A DNA stretch of 64,000 nt from positions 62,001 to 126,000 of the forward strand of contig JALGSU010000020.1 of assembly GCA_029821735.1 (NCBI GenBank), given 5' to 3'. This stretch comes from Candidatus Zipacnadia bacterium (GTDB taxonomy: Bacteria > Armatimonadota > Zipacnadia > Zipacnadales > UBA5352). Shown one piece after another: positions 53,466 through 62,161 of this stretch (position 1 is the stretch's first letter; each line of letters opens with the position of its first letter). The notes under the pieces were generated by a model, which saw only the letters and a list, made by a program, of their open reading frames with translations, did not search any database and was not told the DNA's origin. The position numbers and the translations under genes are program-made.

Positions 53466-53735
53466 TCAGTCGGCCTGCTGAAGCTCGCGTATGCCACGCT
53501 TGATGAGTCCGCGGGCGAGCGTCTGGTAGCGCGTGTCATGCTTCGCCGCGAGTTCCTTCAGGTCCTTGACTACGCTCGGCTCAAGCCGCAGGCTGATACG
53601 CTCCTTGCGCTGGGGCTTGATGTCCCAGATGACATCTGTCGCCGGCCCATCGTCGTAGTCCTGGATGCGATGCGTATCCCAGAAGGCGAGTTCTTCCGCC
53701 TCTGTTTTGAAGTTTGGGATGCTCTTCTTTGCCAC
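53466..53735 (-). CDS. BrnA/CopG-type antitoxin-like protein
   Basis: An 89-residue protein. The N-terminal half (about 1-40: FKTEAEELAFWDTHRIQDY) resembles the toxin-binding part of BrnA-type antitoxins; the C-terminal half has the ribbon-helix-helix signature KERISLRLEPSVVKDLKELAAKHDTRYQTLARGLIKRGI. It should dimerise, bind DNA and neutralise the adjacent toxin. ATG with a GGGGCAGTGGC leader, six bases after the toxin stop, as in brnTA operons where toxin comes first. The palindromes in the upstream promoter (54011-54039) are probable binding sites. Confidence 0.75.
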   Translation of the reverse strand: MAKKSIPNFKTEAEELAFWDTHRIQDYDDGPATDVIWDIKPQRKERISLRLEPSVVKDLKELAAKHDTRYQTLARGLIKRGIRELQQAD

Positions 53736-53741
53736 TGCCCC

Positions 53742-53987
53742 TCACCACCCTTCGTAGGCTGTAACTATCGAGGCCGCGTCGCCCCTGACCCGGAAGACGA
53801 CCGTTAGTGCCCGGCCAGCATGCGTCCGCCCCTCGACGTAGTAGCGTTGCTCGCCGCGCACTTTGCGGCCACGCCGCAGTTGCGGCGTGCTTTCCATCAC
53901 CTCGTCCACCTCATCCCACGTCACCCCATGCTTGCTGAGCATGTGCCTGCGTGCGGCTGCGCTCGCAATCCAGCGCCTGATCTGCAT
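53742..53987 (-). CDS. BrnT-like RNase-type toxin
   Basis: An 81-residue basic protein with the BrnT pattern: HMLSKHGVTWDEVDEVMES (helix with the conserved H-G-V and E), then GEQRYYVEGRTHAGRALTVVFRVRGDAASIVTAYEGW (strands with the G-R-T-x-A-G-R turn and the final Thr-Ala). BrnT toxins are RelE-fold ribonucleases that stop translation. The ATG at 53987 is preferred: the ATG at 54026 lies within the promoter spacer, upstream of the expected transcript start near 54004, and GGGGGA precedes 53987. The antitoxin-like gene follows. Confidence 0.7.
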   Translation of the reverse strand: MQIRRWIASAAARRHMLSKHGVTWDEVDEVMESTPQLRRGRKVRGEQRYYVEGRTHAGRALTVVFRVRGDAASIVTAYEGW

Positions 53988-54010
53988 CTGCGCTTTCCCC
54001 CCGCAAGAGC

Positions 54011-54039
54011 ATTGTAGGTGTGTCATGACATATTGTCAA
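54011..54039 (-). promoter_or_regulatory. Toxin-antitoxin promoter with palindromic operator
   Basis: On the minus strand TTGACA (54039-54034) and TACAAT (54016-54011) lie 17 bases apart, close to consensus. The spacer holds the perfect palindrome TGTCATGACA (54021-54030), and another TGACA occurs at 54051-54055. This layout fits repression by the ribbon-helix-helix antitoxin. Confidence 0.65.
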
Positions 54040-54069
54040 TACGTTACGCATGACATCCGGCGCCTGCTA

Positions 54070-55209
54070 TCAGTAGTCCCGCGTCTTCTCGAACTCGTCC
54101 AGCATGGCCATGAAGTTCTCGTAGCTGGTGCCGTAGGCGATGGAGTGGCTGGCGCCAAGTATCAGCCCGCCGCCGGCCTTGGCCGTGTCCATCGTCTCGC
54201 GCACGTCCCGGCGCACATCGTCAGGCGTGCCCGCGACGAGCGTCGCCACATCCACCCCGCCCCATGCCGCCACCTGGTTGCCGGTCACCTGCTTCACGTA
54301 GCTCGGATTCATGCCCGCCTGCGGTTGCAGGGATTGCAGGCAGTCGAGGCCCACCTCAACGAACTGGTCCATGATCGGCTTGTTGTCACCGCAGGAGTGG
54401 TGGAACCATTCCAGGCCGCGCGCGTGGATCGCCTCGCCGTTGGCTGCCATGCCCGGCAGGAAGAGCGCGCGGAAGGTCGCCGGGGAGACGAAGGTGCCAG
54501 TCGAGTGGCCGAAATCGCCCTCGGTCAGCACGCCGTGTCCGGTCCGGTCGCGGTACAGAGCCTGCTGCTTACGGGAGCGGGCGATGGAGGATTGCACCGC
54601 GCGGCCGACCAGCTCGGGGTTGAGGGCCACTTCGACCAGGCCGCGTTCATATCCGCCCAGCAGAATCTGCGCGGCGGCAGCCGGGAATGGGCCGAGGATG
54701 TAAGTGTCCTGCGGCAGGCGGGGGAGGACCGCGTCGTAGACTTCGTAGATGCTTTCATCCTCAGGGCCGACCTCGGGATCGAGGGGGTAATCGTCGATAT
54801 TGAACTCTTGGTCCCAGTTGGTCTTGTGGCCATCGGTGGCGATCTCGTTGGTCAGCGCGGAGTACTTGTAGCGCACTCCGTTCTTGTCCTCCCACAGCCC
54901 CTCTCCGATCTTCCGTGGGCCTTCGGGGTGGTAGCCCTTCGCGGGGATGTGGGCCATCTTGCGCAGGGCGACGACGTCGAAGATGTCCAGAGCGTTGAAC
55001 AGATCGACGAGGTCATCGATCATGGATGCGGCCACCTCGTCGCGTCGGCCCTCCCAAAAGGCGATCTGCTGCCCGGCCTTGTCGCGGATGAAGGTCTTGC
55101 GCCCGATGACCTTCTCGATTATGTCGCAGTCGATGACATAAGTCGCCAGAGGGACCTTGTCGGGCTCCTCGAAACGCAGCGTCGCTCGGACCCGTTCGAT
55201 GGCGGTCAT
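54070..55209 (-). CDS. Uroporphyrinogen-decarboxylase-like protein (MtaA/CmuA type)
   Basis: A 379-residue URO-D-fold protein: MTAIERVRATLRFEEPDKVPLATYVIDCD, YILGPFPAAAAQILLGGYERGL, TEGDFGHSTGTFVSPATFRALFLPGM, LEWFHHSCGDNKPIMDQFVEVGLDCLQSLQPQAGM (the His-x-Cys zinc-type site of corrinoid methyltransferases) and GGLILGASHSIAYGTSYENFMAMLDEFEK. Likely methyltransferase-type or unknown lyase, not haem synthesis. It is a different branch from the 25965 gene, which lacks the H-x-C site. ATG at 55209 has GAGGTGAAGAG upstream. It runs toward the toxin-antitoxin genes with 30 bases between its stop and that promoter. Confidence 0.78.
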   Translation of the reverse strand: MTAIERVRATLRFEEPDKVPLATYVIDCDIIEKVIGRKTFIRDKAGQQIAFWEGRRDEVAASMIDDLVDLFNALDIFDVVALRKMAHIPAKGYHPEGPRKIGEGLWEDKNGVRYKYSALTNEIATDGHKTNWDQEFNIDDYPLDPEVGPEDESIYEVYDAVLPRLPQDTYILGPFPAAAAQILLGGYERGLVEVALNPELVGRAVQSSIARSRKQQALYRDRTGHGVLTEGDFGHSTGTFVSPATFRALFLPGMAANGEAIHARGLEWFHHSCGDNKPIMDQFVEVGLDCLQSLQPQAGMNPSYVKQVTGNQVAAWGGVDVATLVAGTPDDVRRDVRETMDTAKAGGGLILGASHSIAYGTSYENFMAMLDEFEKTRDY

Positions 55210-55258
55210 GGGAGCTCTTCACCTCTGCTGCGGCATGTTAAACGCAAAGACCGGGCCG

Positions 55259-55297
55259 ACCCGCCCAGAAGGCGCATCGGCCCGGTCCGGGTGGGCC
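55259..55297 (-). terminator. Terminator after the DUF6807 gene
   Basis: GACCGGGCCGA (55259-55269) pairs with TCGGCCCGGTC (55287-55297); an inner GCC-GGC pair closes a small loop. On the minus strand TTTGCGTTT follows. It is five bases past the DUF6807 stop. Confidence 0.8.
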
Positions 55298-55301
55298 TGA
55301 C

Positions 55302-56480
55302 TTACTCGTCCTCGACGATGGTGACCTTGGGCGGGTAGGCGAAGTCGAAGTAGCGATCGCCGACCTTGGCCTGCTTGTCGTCGCCCGCGTGCACGTAGAC
55401 GCGGTAGACGAAGTTCAGTGCGTCGCCCTCGGGCATCGTGTAGTCGCCGCGGATCGACTGGTCGTTGTTGAAGTAGGAGTAGCCCCAGCAGTTCGCCGTG
55501 AACAGCCCGTAGTCGCGAACATGCCAGGTGGTGGGGTGGCGCAGGTTGCCTGGCGAGTCCATCAGTGCCAGGCCACACTTCACGCCGTCGACCTCGCCGT
55601 AGTAGTCGACCCACGGTGAGGGCTTGCCCCAGTTCTCGCTCTCATTGACGCCGCCATACGCGTTGATCATCGTGCCGCCGTTGCGCACGTGTAGCTTGGT
55701 GTTCATGCGCACCGAGAGAGTGCCCGACTCCTTGGTGTCGCCGATGTGCAACCCGCACTCGGTGGCGGCCAGGGTGATGTTCCAGTCCATGAAGCGGCCG
55801 CCCTCGGGGGAGTTGTAGACCGTGATGATGGTCCAGTCCTCCATGTACTTGTTGCCCTTGGGGTCGATCCAGTCGTTCACCGCCATGATCTGCGCGAAGA
55901 CCGGGCCCTCGGCGAGCACGTCAACGCTCTGGTTGTGGATGTTGGCGTGGCCCTCCTGCTCGTCCCAGTTGTTGAAACCGTTGACCTCGCCCAGCGCCAC
56001 ATACAACGACTTGTGGTGCGGGTGGTCGGACGAAGCATACTCCGTCACTTCCGCGCCCTCCGGGCCAAGCACCGGGAAGGCGTTCGGGCGCACGAACTCG
56101 TCCTTGTCGAAGTTGTAGCGCGTGAACAGCTCGCCGTTGATCTTAAAGGCGGCTGTCTTGCCCTCCTCGATCTCGACGCTTACGCCACCGCCTTCCTTGC
56201 AGTCGTCGGTGCAGATGGCGAACTTCTTCGTCTCGCCGGCCTTGAGCTCGGGGACGATGAACGCGACCATCGCGTCGCAATCGTCATCGGCCTCGCCCTC
56301 GCAGTCACACAGCCCGACGCACTGGCCCGGCTGGGCGTCGCCCAGATTTCCGTCCGCGTCGACTTCGTGCACAGCGTGGCAGGTGTGCTCATCGTGGCAG
56401 GTGGCCGGCGCGAACACAACGGTGTTCTCGCGGTCATGGTTCCCGGCGTCAACCTCGACGATGACTCCGTGGTCACTCAT
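55302..56480 (-). CDS. DUF6807 (PmoA-like) protein with Cys/His-rich N-terminus
   Basis: A 392-residue protein without a signal peptide. Residues about 105-392 match DUF6807, a beta-rich domain near the galactose-mutarotase-like folds: FTRYNFDKDEFVRPNAFPVLGPEG, SSDHPHHKSLYVALGEVNGFNNWDE, YYGEVDGVKCGLALMDSPGNLRHPTTWHVRDYGLFTANCWG. The first 100 residues are unusual: Cys28, 34, 54, 58, 60, 68, 90 and 94 and five His suggest a metal site. These proteins occur in glycan-degrading gene sets; no activity is proven. ATG at 56480 has AGGAGGAGACC upstream. The 168-base gap before it contains only a weak hairpin (56515-56530). Confidence 0.75.
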   Translation of the reverse strand: MSDHGVIVEVDAGNHDRENTVVFAPATCHDEHTCHAVHEVDADGNLGDAQPGQCVGLCDCEGEADDDCDAMVAFIVPELKAGETKKFAICTDDCKEGGGVSVEIEEGKTAAFKINGELFTRYNFDKDEFVRPNAFPVLGPEGAEVTEYASSDHPHHKSLYVALGEVNGFNNWDEQEGHANIHNQSVDVLAEGPVFAQIMAVNDWIDPKGNKYMEDWTIITVYNSPEGGRFMDWNITLAATECGLHIGDTKESGTLSVRMNTKLHVRNGGTMINAYGGVNESENWGKPSPWVDYYGEVDGVKCGLALMDSPGNLRHPTTWHVRDYGLFTANCWGYSYFNNDQSIRGDYTMPEGDALNFVYRVYVHAGDDKQAKVGDRYFDFAYPPKVTIVEDE

Positions 56481-56648
56481 TACGGGTCTCCTCCTTGGTG
56501 GTCCAGCAACACGCCCCCCAGAGTCGGGGGTCAGTTGTGTCCATGTTTGCGGCGAGCGAGAACATTCGCGGTCGCGAGGAACTTACCTCCCGACCGCGTG
56601 GCGAGCAGTGGCCTATTCGGCAAAGCCGATGGTCTCGGCCGGCCGCGT

Positions 56649-57716
56649 TCATTCCGCGAAGGAATAGGTCTCGCCAAGCGTCATGTCCTCGTACAGGATC
56701 TGGCCCTGATCGCTCAGCATTACCCGACTGAGCCTGTCATCGAGGACCATCCACCGGACCCCCAGATCCTCGGAGAACGAGACCGTCCATGGGCCCACAG
56801 ATGAGGATATGTCACCCAGTGCGCCGTTCGCGGAGATGCTCGCGGCGATGGAAAATGGCAGGTAGAGTTCCGCAGGTTGGTACCACTGCCCCCCAGGTCC
56901 GGGCGCGACCCACTGCGTGCCATTCGTGTCCAGAATGACCGGATTGTCGCCGGCACCGAGCGGAATCGTAACACCGACATAGCCACCCGAGCCGTTGTCA
57001 CGCAGGAAGGTCACCGTGTAGCCGGTATGGGCGATGTGCCAGGCACCACCCCACTGAACGGCCTGCCCGCCGGGCAGGTCGCTGAGCCCGATCCCCGCCT
57101 GAGGCAGGTATTCCATGGTCGGGGGCCCTCCGACCGGTCCGCCAGTCACTGTCACCACGGCTTCGGCGGGCTGATAGAGCAACACCGCAGGGCCGAAGAC
57201 GAAATCATCCACCCCAAGCAACTCCTTGTCGTTGCTGATGACCGTCAGCGTGTAGCCGCCCGCTCCCTGCAGTGCCAACTGAGGCGATGCCCAAGTGGTA
57301 ACGTTGTGCTCGTAGTCCACGGTGCCCAGGACGGTCCCACTGAGCAGCATCCCCCCGGCGCCCCCCAACCGAACCGTGGCTGCGCCGTCTGTGTTGACGT
57401 GGCCGACGCGCTCCAGCCCCACAACACCCGTAATCGGCCGGTCCGTCGTGAACGATGCCTGCCACACGCCACCCACGTACGTCCCTTGCCCCGGCGCATC
57501 GTCCTGCCCGTCACCTATATGGATCACGCGGGCGTCCAGATAGACCTGCCCCTGCGCGTGCGGCGCTTGGCCCGTCGGCTGGCCGGTACCCGGCAGGCCA
57601 CCCGGGTCCATAGGTGGTGGCGGCTCGTTCCCCACCGCGCCGCCCTGTGCATGGACCGACCACACGCACACCATGCAGACGACCGCCATCACCATCAGAC
57701 GCTTCAGACCGAACAT
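56649..57716 (-). CDS. Exported beta-rich protein of unknown function
   Basis: A 355-residue protein with a signal peptide (about 1-24, ending SVHAQ), then a Gly/Pro-rich linker (about 25-55) and a Gly-rich, beta-strand region. Two parts look similar in length and pattern (VYLDARVIHIGDGQDDAPGQGTYVGGVW and QAVQWGGAWHIAHTGYTVTFLRDNGSGGYVGV), perhaps two sandwich domains. No catalytic motif is seen and I do not recognise a family. The ATG at 57716 has GAGGGGCGG upstream and begins the signal; the open frame goes back to 57794. Confidence 0.6.
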   Translation of the reverse strand: MFGLKRLMVMAVVCMVCVWSVHAQGGAVGNEPPPPMDPGGLPGTGQPTGQAPHAQGQVYLDARVIHIGDGQDDAPGQGTYVGGVWQASFTTDRPITGVVGLERVGHVNTDGAATVRLGGAGGMLLSGTVLGTVDYEHNVTTWASPQLALQGAGGYTLTVISNDKELLGVDDFVFGPAVLLYQPAEAVVTVTGGPVGGPPTMEYLPQAGIGLSDLPGGQAVQWGGAWHIAHTGYTVTFLRDNGSGGYVGVTIPLGAGDNPVILDTNGTQWVAPGPGGQWYQPAELYLPFSIAASISANGALGDISSSVGPWTVSFSEDLGVRWMVLDDRLSRVMLSDQGQILYEDMTLGETYSFAE

Positions 57717-57817
57717 GCAACCGCCCCTCTCATTCGCCGCGTGGCAGAACGTGGCCGACAAGGCATACCATAACTGTTTTCCGTCGGCGCCCAAACTCCT
57801 GCCTGCACTGACTGTCG

Positions 57818-60800
57818 TCAGGGCATGATCAGGACCTCAACGCCGTAGGGCTCGATCGTGCGCCGAACCCGATCGCCCGCGACGGAGACCGTCACTGATA
57901 GCGGCTCGGGATCAAAGCTCATCAGCAGCACCAGCGTCTGGCCGCCCTTCTCGAAGGCCGCCCAGTTGCTCGCCTCCAGCCCATCCACCTCGGCCCTGTC
58001 GTCGCAGCGTTGCCCGTCGACGAACCAGTCCTCGTAGTCGGCGATGATCTCGGTCGCCTCGCTGGTCGCGTAGAAAGCGCCCCCATCCATCGAGGCGAGC
58101 TGCCAGATCAGCACGCCGTGGCAGCTGCTGTCGACATACTGGCGCAGCAGGCGGTTGCGCCATATCTCCATGCGCGGCGCCGGGCGGGCGTCATCGTTGT
58201 AGGACAGATACCACATCTCGCCGCCCATGAAGGGCACATCGCCGCAGGCTTCCACGGTGTCGCGGATGAGTTGGCGGTTGCCGCCGTAGCCGGCGATCGC
58301 GTGGTCAAGGTTGGGCGCCATCTTGGCCCAGTCCACACCGTAGTGCTCTTTGGTGCGCTCGGACTCAAAGCCCGAATACAACGAGAACTCGATGGGCCGG
58401 TCCGCCTTGCGCAGCATATCGCGCAGCCTCCCGGCCATCTCCGCGTTCTGGGCGCAGCGGAAGTCCACCCAGGCGTCGCGGTGATCGGCCAGCAGCAACT
58501 CCGGCGTGATCTCGGTATCGGCGGGCAGCTGCGCGTACGCGCGGAAAGCGGTCCGGCAGCGCTCACAGGTGCAATAGGTCGGCGGGTCAACCACCGGCTC
58601 TTCGAGGTCCCAGTCGGCGCCGTAGTAGGGTTGCGAGTTCACCGTCGCCAGTAGCCAGGTCTCGATCTCCGTCAGCGCATCGGCGGCTTCTGCGTCGTCG
58701 CTGAGCAGCCAGGTCGGGCAGAACTTGTGGCGTATCCGCTTGCCCTCGAAGTTCACCGCCTGCAGGTCTCCGCGCTCCTCGATCATATCGCGCGAGGCGC
58801 CCATGGGGTTCCACGGCGCCCAGCCAATGCTGAGGATCACCCGGTGGCCTCGTGCGAGCAGGTGGGGCACCACGTTGTTCTCGACCCGCCCATACGTCCA
58901 GGTGATGCCCGACGCCCAGCAGCTTTCGGCGTAGGCGCGCCCGACCTCGTCGCTTATGAGCCGTGAGCCGTAGTAGCACGGCGTGATGCGCGCGTGCACG
59001 GGGCGCTTGTTCTTCAGCGGCGGCAGCACCGTAGTCCGGCTGCGATGGGGCAGTTCGGTGATGAGCCCATCAAGCGCGGTGAAGTAGGTGTAGACTGGGT
59101 ACTCGCCCTCGGGCATGTCTTCCGGCGCGCGCAAGAGCAGACCGGTGAGCGGCTTGCCGCCGGGCGAGCCCACATTCTCGCAGCGGGCGTCGCACTCGAT
59201 GACGTAACGCTGGCCCGCCTTGACGGGGATGACCTCCTCCTTGTCAACCCACAGCGCCTGCTGCTTGTCCTTGCTCTCCGGGGTGGAGACGATCTTGCAG
59301 CAGATCGATCCACCGGGCCCCTCGGGCGCCAGGCGTGAGCTGCTGCCCCACTCAGGCTCATCGAAAGTGCCCATCTTCAGGAGGTTCTCGTCGCTTCCCT
59401 CGGTGCGGAAAACCACGTTGTCAATCCAGAAGGTGCCCACGATCCCGCGGCTCTGCCACTTGATGATCAGCGGGTGGACGCTCTCGGCGCCTATGGGGGC
59501 GGTGACCGTCAGCGACAGGTGGCGCCAGTCGAAGGTCCCGCCCGACTGAATGGATGGAATGTACGCGAGAGTGGATCCCGTGGCATCGCCCCAGCGCAGT
59601 GATATCTCCATCCCCTGCGCCGGGATAGGGTCATAGCCAACAGCCCAGCGCCGCAATTCAGCACCATCGGCCTGCACGGTACCGCCCCGTGACACCACCG
59701 GCGTGCCGCCGCTCACCGGCTCCGCGGCGACGTAGCGCAGGGCCTTCGGCGCCTCGACCACCATCGCGTAGTCGTCGGGCGGTATCTCCGTCGGCGCGTG
59801 CAGATACAGCCGCATGAGTTGTGTGCTGCCGCGCGACACGTAGAAGATGTCCAGCTTGGGGAAGAACTGCGGCCCGACAGCACCGACGTAGAGCGCTCGC
59901 ACAAACCACGCGCGCTCGCCTGCGCCCTGGGGCCAGATCGCCCCGCGTGTGAGGCGCGGCTTAGCCCAGCCCTCGCCGGGTAACTCCGTCATCCAGCCCT
60001 CGCCGGGGTCGTCGGCGCGGCAGACCCAGCCCGGGCCAACGGTGCGGTCCCCGGCGGTGACCTCGACCGCCACCCCGGCCGCGTTGACCTGGCGCTCGGC
60101 CTGCATGGCCAGGAAGTTCATGCCCTCCTCAAGCTCCACGCTCACGGCGCCCTCGACAAGAGTCGTCTGCTGGCCGTTCACGAACACTTCTGCCTGCGCC
60201 GTGCGCGGATCGACAGACACTGTGACCGACCGGGCGGCGAGACTCTGCTCGATCGCGGCCGAGCGCAGCAGGTCTGTATCGCCCTGGCGGAGCGCGTAGG
60301 TCAGCTCCACCCGGCCCGCCTCCCACGCACCTCTGGGAAGAGGCACGTTCACCGACAGCGCTCCCGTACCCATGGCGGTCGCATCTTCAGTCCACTTGCC
60401 TGACCGCACTCTGGCGACCAGCTCGGCGGGTGCGTCGCCGGCGACCGCGGTCTGGAAGCGGTACTGGCTGCCGTCGCGCTCGAAGTCCACCGGGCCAATG
60501 GCTGGGCCAGTCTCCGCAAAAGCGAGTGTGCCGAACAGTTCCGGCTGGCTGAATGCCCCCTGCAGGCCGCACCACGTCGAGTTCTCGTCCACCGCGGTGC
60601 GCTCGCGGGCGAAGTTCGCGCGCCAGGGGGCGTCGGGCCCCGCCCCGAGCGCCGCGAAGGGGATAGCGATCTCGAGGACATAGCTCCCCGGGCCTCGCCG
60701 GGCGACGCATTGCCAGCCGCTGTCGAACTCATCGTTCCCGCGGTTCGCGTCCCACGTGCCATCGCCCGAATTCGCCGCCAACTGGAACCAGTCGTCGCCG

Positions 60801-61162
60801 GGCGGGTTGAGGAATATCTCGATGCAGTCATCGCTGAAGACACGCGCGTCTTCGCCTGATTTCTCCGCAACGACCATGTGCATCATATTCAGCTTGGGGT
60901 CGAGGTAAGCGTCAAAGGCCTCAACGCCCAGGTAGAGGTTCGCGTCGTCCCAGGACGCTCGCACCTGTGTCTGTTCATCGGGCAGACCGGGGCCGTCAGC
61001 CGAGAGGAATGCTGAGGCCAGTGAAGCCGATTGCCAGCAGGCATCGGACAGGTCGCCATCGAGCGCAGGCGGTGCAGGCGCCCGGTAGGCGGTTAGCAGC
61101 GGCTCGGCGACGGTCACCGTGGCCGCCAGCGTGAGGGCGAGGACGATCGTGACTGCGCGCAT
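57818..61162 (-). CDS. Large exported glycoside-hydrolase-like protein with CBM9-type N-terminal domain
   Basis: An 1114-residue exported protein, signal peptide about 1-19. Residues about 25-220 are a CBM9/DOMON-like domain (PPALDGDLSDACWQSASL, VRASWDDANLYLGVEAFDA, DDCIEIFLNP, SYVLEIAIPFAALG). Further sandwich domains follow to about 700. The C-terminal 400 residues look like a GH-A-type TIM barrel: YYGADWDLEEPVVDPPTYCTCERCRTAF, VDFRCAQNAEMAGRLRDML, FSLYSGFES, PFMGGEMWYLSYNDD. The Glu residues in DLEEP and GGEMW are plausible catalytic acids. The C-T-C-E-R-C segment resembles that in the two DUF4838 proteins. Substrate unknown; likely a polysaccharide. Confidence 0.65.
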   Translation of the reverse strand: MRAVTIVLALTLAATVTVAEPLLTAYRAPAPPALDGDLSDACWQSASLASAFLSADGPGLPDEQTQVRASWDDANLYLGVEAFDAYLDPKLNMMHMVVAEKSGEDARVFSDDCIEIFLNPPGDDWFQLAANSGDGTWDANRGNDEFDSGWQCVARRGPGSYVLEIAIPFAALGAGPDAPWRANFARERTAVDENSTWCGLQGAFSQPELFGTLAFAETGPAIGPVDFERDGSQYRFQTAVAGDAPAELVARVRSGKWTEDATAMGTGALSVNVPLPRGAWEAGRVELTYALRQGDTDLLRSAAIEQSLAARSVTVSVDPRTAQAEVFVNGQQTTLVEGAVSVELEEGMNFLAMQAERQVNAAGVAVEVTAGDRTVGPGWVCRADDPGEGWMTELPGEGWAKPRLTRGAIWPQGAGERAWFVRALYVGAVGPQFFPKLDIFYVSRGSTQLMRLYLHAPTEIPPDDYAMVVEAPKALRYVAAEPVSGGTPVVSRGGTVQADGAELRRWAVGYDPIPAQGMEISLRWGDATGSTLAYIPSIQSGGTFDWRHLSLTVTAPIGAESVHPLIIKWQSRGIVGTFWIDNVVFRTEGSDENLLKMGTFDEPEWGSSSRLAPEGPGGSICCKIVSTPESKDKQQALWVDKEEVIPVKAGQRYVIECDARCENVGSPGGKPLTGLLLRAPEDMPEGEYPVYTYFTALDGLITELPHRSRTTVLPPLKNKRPVHARITPCYYGSRLISDEVGRAYAESCWASGITWTYGRVENNVVPHLLARGHRVILSIGWAPWNPMGASRDMIEERGDLQAVNFEGKRIRHKFCPTWLLSDDAEAADALTEIETWLLATVNSQPYYGADWDLEEPVVDPPTYCTCERCRTAFRAYAQLPADTEITPELLLADHRDAWVDFRCAQNAEMAGRLRDMLRKADRPIEFSLYSGFESERTKEHYGVDWAKMAPNLDHAIAGYGGNRQLIRDTVEACGDVPFMGGEMWYLSYNDDARPAPRMEIWRNRLLRQYVDSSCHGVLIWQLASMDGGAFYATSEATEIIADYEDWFVDGQRCDDRAEVDGLEASNWAAFEKGGQTLVLLMSFDPEPLSVTVSVAGDRVRRTIEPYGVEVLIMP

Positions 61163-61213
61163 GGTGGGGGCACTCCTGTCTCAGACTTGGCAGTGGTGGA
61201 AATGCGGGACTCG

Positions 61214-62146
61214 TCAGACGCCGTAGCGGCAAAGACTCATGGGCGCGCCTGCGATCGTCTGCGTGAGGGTCTTCTGCAGGCGCAGGCCCGCCGCCTCGAC
61301 GGCCTCGCGACGGCGCATGTCAGACGCAGCGATCAACGACCAGGCGTTGGGGGCCTGTTCGACGATGGGGCGCAGAGCGGTCAGCATTGCCCTGGCGGTG
61401 AGACCGAAGGTGTCCACCTGCACGCCCTCACCACCGGGCATCCCCACGGCAATCGCCACCGGCCGGCCCTGCTGGCGCGCGACCATGTGCACTCCAGTGT
61501 CCCAGTCATGGCAGAAGGATAGGAAGCGCCGTCCGCCACTCAAGCCCAGCGGCAGCAGGCGGATGGGCGCGGCTGGCCGCGAGAGCAGGTAGTCGAGGGC
61601 GACGTAATCAGCCGCAGTGGCCTCCCCCGCGCGCACTGGACGGGCGGGATCCGGCGTAAAATACTCCCCGTAGAAATCCCGGGGCTCGCGCACCATCCAC
61701 ACCCCTCCCTGCGGGTCGGTGATCGACAACTGCCAGCCGCGGCGGTAGTACATGCCGATGGCCCGCTCGTTACTCAGTTGTGTGGGGAGCATGACGACGC
61801 GCACGCCCTCGGCGGCGAGGGTGTTGAGATACGTCTCGATAATGCGCCCGCCCACACCGACGCCCTGGCGCTCGGGATCGGTGTAGAACCAGCCGAAGTG
61901 AGCGATCTCGGGACAAGTCTCGGAGACCGACGCCCAGACCACGCCCACCCACTGGCCCGTCGGCGTGTGCCGGGCCGCGACGAAGCGGTCGCGCAGGCCT
62001 GGGACGTCGCCGTCGATCACGCGCTGCAGCCACCGGCGCCAGTCATCCGAGCCGCTCATCTGGTCGGGCTTGGTGTATGGGTACCAGGCGATGAAATCGT
62101 CCGGATACGGGTACTCGAGGACGTGGACGGTGCACTGGTCAGGCAT
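61214..62146 (-). CDS. GNAT-family N-acetyltransferase, probably two-domain
   Basis: A 310-residue protein. The first half is a complete GNAT fold: AARHTPTGQWVGVVWASV, then IAHFGWFYTDPERQGVGVGGRIIETYLNTLAAEGV, with the acetyl-CoA loop Q-G-V-G-V-G, and RAIGMYYRRGWQLS. The second half (about 170-310: RAGEATAADYVALDYLLSR, VHMVARQQGRPVAIAVGMP, LRPIVEQAPNAWSLIAASDMRRREAVEAAGLR) looks like a degenerate GNAT domain without the loop. Such tandem proteins acetylate small amines or antibiotics, or serve unknown roles. The ATG at 62146 is followed by MPDQCTVHVLEYPYPDDFIAWYPY. It starts 15 bases after the amidohydrolase stop. Confidence 0.8.
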   Translation of the reverse strand: MPDQCTVHVLEYPYPDDFIAWYPYTKPDQMSGSDDWRRWLQRVIDGDVPGLRDRFVAARHTPTGQWVGVVWASVSETCPEIAHFGWFYTDPERQGVGVGGRIIETYLNTLAAEGVRVVMLPTQLSNERAIGMYYRRGWQLSITDPQGGVWMVREPRDFYGEYFTPDPARPVRAGEATAADYVALDYLLSRPAAPIRLLPLGLSGGRRFLSFCHDWDTGVHMVARQQGRPVAIAVGMPGGEGVQVDTFGLTARAMLTALRPIVEQAPNAWSLIAASDMRRREAVEAAGLRLQKTLTQTIAGAPMSLCRYGV

Positions 62147-62161
62147 GGCCGCCGCCTCCGC

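Noticed and set aside
53988-54026. Upstream ATG at 54026 as the toxin start
   Set aside because: It lies inside the promoter spacer, upstream of the expected transcription start, and the family's conserved region begins after 53987.
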